From: Acestrorhynchus altus
Taxonomy: Eukaryota > Chordata > Actinopteri > Characiformes > Acestrorhynchidae
Length of the DNA stretch: 64,000 nucleotides
NCBI GenBank assembly: GCA_034509495.1
Contig: CM067522.1
Coordinates: 21,717,500-21,781,499, forward strand
Direction: 5' to 3'
Shown here: piece after piece, positions 56,940-64,000 of the stretch
Layout of the letters: each line of letters opens with the position of its first letter
Position numbering within the stretch: the stretch's first letter is position 1
Program-made: the position numbers and the translations under genes
Notes under the pieces: model-generated
The model's input: the letters and a program-made list of their open reading frames with translations, nothing else
Told to the model about the DNA's origin: nothing
Databases searched by the model: none

Positions 56940-57345
56940 AGAAGGTCTGGTGTGATGGTGTGGGTGCAAGTACGATGCCAGTTCACTTTTGTTCTTCATT
57001 CCAGACCAAAGCTATGTTAATGAGGTTCTGCAACCAGTGGTTCTATGTTTTCTGAACACACACTCCGGTGCTCTATTCCAACAGGACGACGCTCGTCCAC
57101 ACACTGCTGCCGTCTCAAGATCTCGTCTTGAAGACACAGATACTACGCCGTGGTCGGTCTCATCTCCAGACCTGTCCCTGATTGAAAACGTGTGGGACGC
57201 TATTGGACGCTCTATCAACACTCCACCCCTACCACACCATCTGCAGAACTGAGTGAGAACATTCAAGCTGCATGGGATGGATCATCACAGGACACCATTA
57301 GGAACCTCTACACCTCCATGCAGAGACGTCTGGAATGTTGCATTA
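56940..57345 (+). mobile_element. Tc1-like element, copy C
   Basis: Starts inside the transposase at GGTCTGGTGTGATGGTGTGG. An open frame at 56989-57252 reads ALFQQDDARPHTAA and SLIENVWDAIGRSIN and stops at PLPHHLQN, just as copies A and B do. The C-terminus (AELSENIQAAWDG, NLYTSMQRRLE) is in another frame. Both catalytic residues of this half are kept, unlike copy A. The N-terminal half is absent. Confidence 0.85.
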
Positions 57346-57490
57346 AACCCGACGCCGTACTGAGAGTAGATCAATAAATATTGATCAGATCAATATTGAT
57401 CAATCTTTCCTGTGTGATTGTGTTTGTACCTACAGGTGTTGATATTGATCTGTGAGATTGAAACAGAGAGAAATAGAGCAAAAAGGAATT

Positions 57491-57577
57491 GTGCGTGTGT
57501 GCATGTGTGTGTGTGTGCGTGTGTGTGTGTTTGTGCGTGTGTGTGTGTGCGTGTGCGTGTGTGTGTGTGTGTGTGTT
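57491..57577. repeat. (GT)n microsatellite
   Basis: GT run with many GC breaks (GTGTGCGTGTG). Confidence 0.93.
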
Positions 57578-57989
57578 CCGGTTCAGCTAATTGTCAGGCA
57601 GTCCCTCTCCTGGAAGGTGTCCCGCTCCCTGATGGTTTAAACTCGGCTGTTTGTTCAGAGCTCCTGTCAGCCTTCATGTTGCTCAGACACTAAACACACA
57701 CCTCAGTCAGCGTAAGCCCCCCGGCTCTCACCCCGTCAGAACCTGACAATGCACCAGAGCAATCAGCCTCTCCTTTACCACTCGGTACAGCTTTAACTCC
57801 ACTTAAACAGCACAGAGAGACTCTACAGTCGAGATTCGTTTTCAATTCAGCACCATGCCCAAGTCTGGTACTGCGTTCTGAGCTGGTATTGTCTGTGCAG
57901 TTAGACAGTCACTCCACCTGACGTTTATACGCACTCACTGATGTGATTGCAATATTAGAGTGAAAGGAAAACGGCACAAATGAAAGGAG
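57578..57989. other. Gene-free stretch, nothing recognised
   Basis: Unique-looking DNA. Confidence 0.5.
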
Positions 57990-58450
57990 ACTCTAGTTTC
58001 CTGTTGGGCCTCTAGCCTGGACACAAGATGAGATAAGGTTTGGCATGGTGGCATATAGGTTCTGCACACTCATAGGCCAAAACTGGCACACCTGATGTTC
58101 CCATAAATGCTCAATCGGCAATAAATCCAGACACCAGGCAGGACATTTAAAGACATTCGTGGGACATCTTTGTGTGTGGGAGCATTATCCTGCTGAAAAA
58201 TGCCAGTTGGAAGCCCTGCCCGTGAGAGGCGACGTGTCCGCAGGATGTCCTGCACATCGTTGAGCTGTTAATGTCCCTCGTATCACTACTAGGGGTGACC
58301 GACTGTCATATGTGATGCTCATGAGGCCTCCATACTCCAACTTGACCGCTGTCAGATCCCATACAGAACCTGGATTCATCGCTAAAGATGATACGTTTCC
58401 ACTCACATCACCACCCACAAATTAAGACAACGGTGGCTTGATTAGAATGA
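57990..58450 (-). mobile_element. Decayed Tc1-like transposon, GIFQQDNAPTH clade
   Basis: Minus-strand text contains NPGSVWDLT, ASNWHFSAG and GIFQQDNAPTHKDVPRM (second catalytic Asp), in at least two frames. Shares the order of blocks with the remnant at 25380-25830, including the GAAAACGG/ACTCTAG end, but is more diverged. Confidence 0.7.
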
Positions 58451-58559
58451 CCTAAATGGAGGGCAGTTTGTCAAAATTATGCACCTCCTTTCAAAGTCAG
58501 GTGGGCAAAATGTCTTTGGGTGTGTCGTAAAGGTCTTAACTTTTTTAGAACGGGCTCTA

Positions 58560-58800
58560 GGTACTGATCGGGTACTGACGTATGCCATTGGTTCATTGGT
58601 TGAGTTTGTAGGCCAGGGTCAAGGTTTGAATCCGATAGACAACTACAGGAGGCCAGTGACGAGAAGCAGAGGAGTGTCATGGCTGACAAGTCTTTCTGCT
58701 GTGTTCTGGATCAGCTGCAACATAAGGAACCAGACCAGAGAGCAGAAAGTTGCAGTAGATGGAGCTGACCGCGAAGGACAGATCGCACTCTAGTGTAGGT
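58560..58800 (+). repeat. Dispersed repeat fragment
   Basis: CTGCTGTGTTCTGGATCAGC, GCAACATAAGGAAC and GTTGCAGTAGATGGAGCTGA resemble a common fish interspersed repeat. Assignment is from memory only. Confidence 0.4.
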
Positions 58801-59339
58801 TGTGTGGTTGGCTTAATATGGCCATTACCTGACAGCTTAGACATCTGTTCTTCCTTCTGATGATGGACAGATGAAGATGATGAGAAACAAAGAAGACGAT
58901 GAGGATGTTCTTTAGATATGGCCAGATTTACTGGTGCACTATAGTACTGATGCTTTTCCCAGTAATGGGGACAATATTACGACCCAACAATAGGACTGTT
59001 CATAGAGCTTCTGACAACAGCAGTAAATCACAGGCTCTGATAGGTGAACTCTGCTATAATCCTTGCTCTCAGCTTCCTCCAGTAAAGTGGCTGAACGTAC
59101 ACATGGGTATGAGGAGTTAATATACTCTCAGAGTTCACCCCCTCCCCCACTCCCACCATGAGCAGGGTTAAGTGCACCAATAAAACCAGAAGGACCAGCG
59201 CTGCCTTTCAGCTGCTCTCAGAATCCAAATAGGAGGTCTGTCTTTGACAGAGTTGAAGGAGCGCAGACAATGTCTTTGTTGTCTGTGTACAAGTCGACAT
59301 GCAATGTCACACTGTCCACCTCCTTGTTTCTATACCTCC
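58801..59339. other. Gene-free stretch, nothing recognised
   Basis: Short open frames only. Confidence 0.5.
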
Positions 59340-59640
59340 TTGTGTCTTCAATGGTCCGGACCCCACGGGACCACCACAGAGCAGCTATTATATGGGTGGT
59401 GGGTCATTCTCACCACTGCAGTTACACTGACATGGTGGGGGTATGCAGTTATCATCGTCCTGTGGGACGTGTCCTGTGAGCGGCTTCTGTCTCTGATTTT
59501 ACATCTACAGGAGAGTGGACAGTGAGTGGACACAGTGTTTAAACGCTCCAGCAGCACTGCTGCCACCGCCATGTCAGGGCCACTGTGCACGTTAACACCA
59601 CAGTAACAATGTTGCAGGAGGTCTGTAGCCAGCATGCTAG
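59340..59640. mobile_element. Foldback MITE family C, second long copy
   Basis: Left arm: TCAATGGTCCGGACCCCACG, GGACCACCACAGAGCAGCTA, GGTGGGTCATTCTCACCACT. Right arm: GAGAGTGGACAGTGAGTGGA, CACAGTGTTTAAACGCTCCA, GCAGCACTGCTGCCACC. The middle is shorter than in the copy at 33465. Confidence 0.75.
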
Positions 59641-59689
59641 TGATCATGGATGTGGGCTGGTGTTGCTCTGGTGTTGCTCTTTAACATTG

Positions 59690-59860
59690 TTGATTTTGAG
59701 AAAGTGTGCACTGAAGACAATTCGTTTCCAAATACGGGGGAGGATTCTCCGCCTGTGCTGCAGTGACAGCCTCGGTCCACCTGGGAAGGCTTTAGAGTAG
59801 GTGTTGGAAGATTGCTGTGAGGATTTGATTGCATCCAGCTGCAAGAGCCTTTTCACCAGC
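59690..59860 (+). repeat. Dispersed repeat E, copy 1
   Basis: TACGGGGGAGGATTCTCCGC, GGAAGGCTTTAGAGTAGGTG and GCTGTGAGGATTTGATTGCA. A direct copy follows 550 bp later at 60240. Confidence 0.6.
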
Positions 59861-60239
59861 TGGAACATCCAGTCCATGCATGACGTCTGTGGGACATGGT
59901 GGCATAATGCATATACATAGTCTCCACTCGGTGTGTGGGGGATGGAGCGAGGGATGTACTGGGGCTAAGAGCACAGCCTTCAGGACCCCTGGACCACATC
60001 AATTTTACAACACTGGGACGAGGGCACATAGAGGAGCACAATGAAATATTTATCGTATCACCTCTCTGTACTCTACCTCCGTTCTTGTTCTCACTCTAGC
60101 AGGTCTTTTTTCCTGAAAGGACACCTCTGGGTACCTTCAAGCCACTCTTGATGACTCAACCTGGATCTAGTCTCAGGTTCTTCCTTGGAACAATAAAAAA
60201 GTTTAGGTGAGGACAGGGGACATCCTTAAAAAGCAAATC

Positions 60240-60365
60240 CTAAGGAAAATATGGGGGAGAATTCTCCGGCTTTGCTGCACCACCTGTCTGGGCTCTTCTG
60301 GGAGGGCGTTAGAGTAGGTTTTGGAACATGGCTGTGAGGATTTGACTCCATCCAGCCATATTATT
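60240..60365 (+). repeat. Dispersed repeat E, copy 2
   Basis: TATGGGGGAGAATTCTCCGG, GGGCGTTAGAGTAGGTTTTG and GCTGTGAGGATTTGACTCCA match copy 1 in order and orientation. Confidence 0.6.
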
Positions 60366-60387
60366 TCTTACCATTCTGATTCTGCAA

Positions 60388-60620
60388 CTGTACTCATCAA
60401 GAAAATAGCTGCACCCAGAAGGAATGAACTGACTTGGTGGGCAGGTTTGACATTGTGAGACATGCAAATGATTCACTCGGCTGTGCGAGGACGGGCCTTA
60501 TCACTGTCCAGTCACCATACCGGTCAGACAGATATTACCATAGTGGAGTCAGTCCCATCTGTTACGACCTCATTCCCATGTCTTACATAGTCATGGTCAA
60601 ATCAGATGTAGTGAAAACTA
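60388..60620 (+). mobile_element. Terminal fragment of the copy A/B/C Tc1-like family
   Basis: ACTCATCAAGAAAATAGCTG with GCACCCAGAAGGAA matches the left terminus of copy A (5504) and the outer end of copy B (30449). The following 190 bp (open frame with SLGCARTGLITVQSPYRSDR) may be the missing N-terminal part of that family. Confidence 0.55.
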
Positions 60621-61135
60621 CACTATTAAAATGAAGGATTGTGTAATAATGCAAAGAAAAATATAAAAATATTATTTGTATTAATATTTTGGACAAATAC
60701 ATTTTGTCTCTTTTTTTTGCTTCTTCATATGAGATACTCTTTGAAGCAAATGAGTGAAATCATGAACCAACCAATAAAAGAGGGTCAACACGAGGCAAAA
60801 ACTACTCAATACGAGCCATCACTAAGAAAACCAACCAATAGAACTGAAACAACGAAGGCAAACAGTGTTGCACAATGTAAGAATGTATTTACTGATCATC
60901 TAACAGAAGAACTCAACATCATCAGGGATCAACTCAACCTGGACTACATTCATTACTGCGTTAACTCCATCAATTATAACATACACCATTCAGCCTTATT
61001 CAGACTTATTTTCACAATATCCACACATATATATAGAGGTATGGATTAAGTACTCAAAATGTAACATTTACTTTAATAAAAAAAAAAAAAAAGATTATAT
61101 GTTATCTCTTGGTTCTTTAATGTTGTTTTTTCTTT
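60621..61135. other. AT-rich stretch with an unsupported open frame
   Basis: A plus-strand frame is open through 61049; from its first ATG near 60730 it would give about 106 residues starting MRYSLKQMSEI. No domain, no splice evidence, weak start context. A poly(A) run at 61075-61092 follows. I do not call it a gene. Confidence 0.3.
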
Positions 61136-61354
61136 ATTATTATTATTATTATTAATAATAATAATAATAATAATAATTACAACATTAATAATAATAAAAT
61201 CCACAACAACAACAATAATAATAATAATTATAACAATAATAACAAGAACAACAATAATATCATTATTAATATTTTTCATAATAGCAACAACAATAATAAT
61301 TTTTAATAAAAGTATTTTAGTAATAATAACAACATTATTATTATTATTATTATT

Positions 61355-61402
<48 letters not shown>
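61136..61402. repeat. (ATT)n/(AAT)n tract
   Basis: An ATT run flips to AAT at about 61153, degenerates, then repeats the same flip at 61335-61402. Both flips are local inverted repeats. Confidence 0.93.
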
Positions 61403-61403
<1 letters not shown>

Positions 61404-61620
61404 GTTTGGGTGACGGAGCTCTGATTGGATGCATAGAACATCAGCTGCTCATCATTGACTCAACACGGACACCTACAGGCTGCTTACAGGTACTGCAGAG
61501 AAATTGGTGCCTGATTTATTTATTTATTTTTATTTTATTTTATTTATTTATTTTTTTCTTCTCTATGTGTCTTTAGTGTGAAACACCAGTAAAAAAAAAG
61601 AAATGTCAAAAAATAAAAAC

Positions 61621-61834
61621 CGTGCTGGGTAACCGCGCGCTCGGTGACGTCAGCGCGTCGTCAGGCAACGGCGTCCGGCGGCGGCTAACCGGTTAGCAGT
61701 ACGAGCTAACAGCGGCGGATCCGTCTGGCGCTGAAATGGGTCGTTTCTGCGGGTCTGCGGGAGAAGACGCGGGCGGTGGAGGTGTGGGAGAGGACTGAGA
61801 CGAGCTCGGAGGGCGCAGGGCAGCTTTAGCTGGG
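61621..61834 (+). promoter_or_regulatory. CpG island promoter and non-coding exon 1 of the right-edge gene
   Basis: CpG-dense DNA with a perfect CRE, TGACGTCA, at 61645-61652 and a GGCAAC half-site at 61664-61669 (possible RFX X-box half). Exon 1 probably begins near 61680-61740 and ends at 61834 before a GTAAAT donor. The matching acceptor is ...TGTCTGTACAG at 61911. Confidence 0.65.
61736..61798 (+). other. Upstream ORF in exon 1 (20 codons)
   Basis: ATG at 61736 opens a short frame that ends in TGA at 61796-61798, before the splice donor. It begins MGRFCGSAGEDAGGG. If the transcript starts upstream of it, it could lower translation of the main frame. The transcription start is not known. 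Confidence 0.35.
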
Positions 61835-62092
61835 GTAAATGCCATCTGTGTGCAATAACGTGTTTATAACTTATTAATAACGTGTTGATAACGTGTGTGC
61901 TGTCTGTACAGGTAGTCTCGGCGCTGTGGCTGGGCGGGGGTGCTGTCTCCTCATAAATGCAGTTGAAGCTCTTCTGCTCCTGTAGGACATCAGAGACCCT
62001 GCAGATCCAGGAGGTTCCTCTGCTCATCAGGTCCTCCAGGCAGATGTTTCCTCTGGAAGAAGTGAAGTAGGAGCTGAAGAGGTCCAAACACA

Positions 62093-63761
62093 ATGGAGCT
62101 GCCCATCACCAACCCCGCTGAGCCTCTCAGTGTGCAGCAGCAGCAGTGGACCCCTGTCCCCTCCCCAGCTGTCCCCTCCCCAGCTGTCGCCTCCTCAGCT
62201 GTACCCCACCATCTGACCTCCTCACCTTGGCCTTCACCTTGGCCTTCACCTGCAGAGGCCTCGGGATTTCCGCAGCCAGCAGCCTGCTGGTCCCCTTCCC
62301 AGTGTAATGGTACATATTAGTTGACACATTTTCGCCCTTCACTCTTACAACCCGAGGGCAGTTATGTGCCGGTAACGTTCTGGTCTTCACATCTCACGGT
62401 CTCAGTGACAAACCCAGCTCAGAAAGCAGATCAAATTCAGCAGCCAATTCGGCAGCCAAAGATTAGTAGGTTTTCAGTTCGAACCAAAACCAAAAGTTGA
62501 TCCATGGTTGTTTTTTTGGAGAAAAACATCTGTAACAGCAAATGCTCGCAGGTTGTCTATACGCACCATCTCCTCACTGCTGTTTACTGACCCAGTGCAG
62601 CCCCTCTGTGGATGACGCATTCCAGCTGTATCTTCGGTTGCACTAAAACTGGTTCACAAAGGTTCTCATGAGGCCGATAGGAACCAGTTCAAGAACCAAA
62701 TTTCTTTTGGTGGAAAAGGCCTAAGTGAGTTTGTGAGAAGAAGGGAACTGTCTATGTAAATGTGTCATTGGCTTCTTTGACATGGCCTTTGTTTCATTCC
62801 AGGTTTTCTTCTGTTCTTTCTAATCCTGCACTGTTATTGTCGTTACAGGTGTGTTTAAACCTGTCCCCGATGTCAGTAGTCCAACACAGATGACACCACA
62901 AGGAATCAGCTTCCAGCCGGTGAGCGTTCAATCACAGCCGTCCTACATTAGGCCAATGTCGTGGGGTTACAAATATGCATGATCTTCTCTGCGTTGTCCT
63001 TTCCTCCATAGCTATGGAAACGTGTGTGTGAATGTGAGAGAGTGGGACACTCTGTATTGCGACTGGGCAATTAATGTCTAACCAACGTAATTTTGCCCAT
63101 GAAGATGAATTCAATTTTGTTCATTAATCGTGATACTGATTTGAGGTCATATCGCCCAGCACTGCTCGGTACGTGTAGTGGTGTGGAAGCTGTGGTGTGG
63201 ATGTGTCAGGGTGGTGTGCTGAACGAACGAAGACTAAGGAAGTGGAGGTAGTCCTGAGGTTGTGGATTTAATGAGAAATAAACAAAATACGAAACTAACA
63301 GATCTCAAACAAACACAAGGTAAACAAACAAACTGACTGGATGACTATAACAAACAACAACAACATCGACATGGACTGACATCCAAACTCTTCCACAAGG
63401 ACTCACAAAGACAGGCTGAGACAGAGGGTCTTAAATACAACACAACATTGGACGCACCTGGAACAACTGATTAATGAAGGGGCAGGATTACAAATGAGAC
63501 CCAGATGGGAATGGGCGGAGCAAGGGAGGACTAGGAGCACATGGGAAAACAAAACAACTGGGACAAAAGCTGAACAGGATTAGAATAGGACAGAAACATG
63601 ACAGGATGTTGGTGAGACTGAAGCGTTGGTTGTCTGTTGTCTGTGGACTGTGAACTGCTGCGTAACCAAAGACATTATTCTGATTCACTCAGACCAGTCC
63701 TCTGTCCAGCCCCAAGTCAGAGTCTCGCTACGGCCTGGACCCTCAGATCCTCCCCAGTGTT
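62093..63761 (+). CDS. Proline-rich protein, N-terminal exons, continues past the window
   Basis: Not recognised with confidence. Three coding exons join in phase: 62093-62303 (ends with 1 base of a codon, donor GTAATG), 62849-62919 (acceptor TTACAG, donor GTGAGC) and 63693-63761 (acceptor CACTCAG, donor GTAAGT). A 5' UTR exon at about 61700-61834 and UTR at 61912-62092 precede. The start (ACACAATGG) has a strong Kozak context. The 117 residues visible are rich in Pro, Ser and Gln: MELPITNPAEPL, QQQQW, repeated PSPAV and WPSP, then VFKPVPDVSSPTQ and SPKSESRYGLDPQILPSV. The frames of exons 2 and 3 are the only open ones, which supports the model. The LDP-x-x-PS phrase recalls the segment before the zinc finger of Sec24 coat proteins, but that is a weak guess. 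Confidence 0.7.
63190..63640. repeat. Dispersed repeat in the third intron of the right-edge gene
   Basis: AATGAGAAATAAACAAAATA, GGTCTTAAATACAACACAAC, CGCACCTGGAACAACTGATT and ACATGACAGG follow an order that I recognise as a common fish intron repeat. Class unknown. Confidence 0.45.
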
Positions 63762-64000
63762 GTAAGTCTACTTTTAACACATACCACAAGTCACAATAAT
63801 GATGTTTTTGGATGATGTCCCTTCCCAGAAATGATGGTGATAAATGATATTGTTAAGACAACATTGTCCCACTGATATGATGATATAATAACATAATAAT
63901 ACAGTTACACCCGTATAGAAAACAGTGAATTATTAATTGTTCAATATATTCAGACTCTGAATATGGAATATAAACAAAATTAAAACACTGCTTTAACGTT
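63762..64000 (+). other. Start of the next intron of the right-edge gene
   Basis: AT-rich sequence after the GTAAGT donor at 63762. No further exon seen before the window ends. Confidence 0.55.

Noticed and set aside
60639..61049. 136-codon frame that looks membrane-like at its start
   Set aside because: The apparent start is TTG, not ATG; from the first ATG only about 106 residues remain, in very AT-rich DNA without splice, domain or promoter support.

Overview
This window is vertebrate nuclear DNA, most likely from a teleost fish. I infer an otophysan (tetra, catfish or carp relatives), because several dispersed repeats look like families I associate with those fishes; I could not run a search. 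Genes are few and carry introns. CpG-rich promoters stand out against AT-rich, repeat-filled DNA. There are about twenty long (CA/GT)n runs, many (GA/CT)n runs, at least eight minisatellite arrays and many broken Tc1-like DNA transposons. I see no prokaryotic-style operons, CRISPR arrays, rRNA or convincing tRNA genes.

Four protein-coding loci can be supported. (1) A single-exon PURB gene on the minus strand (9663-10598), encoding a purine-rich single-strand DNA/RNA-binding regulator. (2) A complete five-exon histone H2A.Z gene on the plus strand (12084-15057). All three residues that separate the two vertebrate H2A.Z proteins match H2A.Z.2, so I call it h2az2. PURB and H2AZ2 are also neighbours on human 7p13, so this is old conserved linkage; here the two genes are divergent, with about 1.5 kb between start codons. 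(3) A single-exon heparan sulfate glucosamine 3-O-sulfotransferase of the HS3ST1 type on the minus strand (19716-20618). (4) The 5' end of a proline-rich gene on the plus strand (CpG promoter near 61.62-61.83 kb, coding exons at 62093, 62849 and 63693) that runs off the right edge. I did not recognise its product.

Layout: 0-5.5 kb is intergenic with one inverted-repeat element and repeat fragments. 5.5-15.4 kb holds a Tc1 remnant, the likely PURB 3' UTR region, PURB and h2az2, with three unrelated minisatellites around the two promoters. 15.4-27 kb holds hs3st1-like plus nested transposon debris. 27-41 kb is dominated by two arrays of the same roughly 62-bp minisatellite, 10 kb apart in the same orientation, enclosing an inverted pair of GC-rich 52-bp minisatellites, an 84-bp-arm hairpin and many microsatellites. 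42-49 kb is almost wholly simple and tandem repeat. 49-54 kb has two low-repeat islands that could be conserved non-coding DNA. 54-61.4 kb is transposon and microsatellite debris, followed by the fourth gene.

No new multi-gene system is visible. The most interesting material is repeat biology: a Tc1 lineage that seems to have spread while carrying one shared frameshift, microsatellites grown at a fixed point inside a dispersed repeat, the twin arrays, the near-perfect hairpin, and the promoter architecture of the divergent PURB/h2az2 pair.
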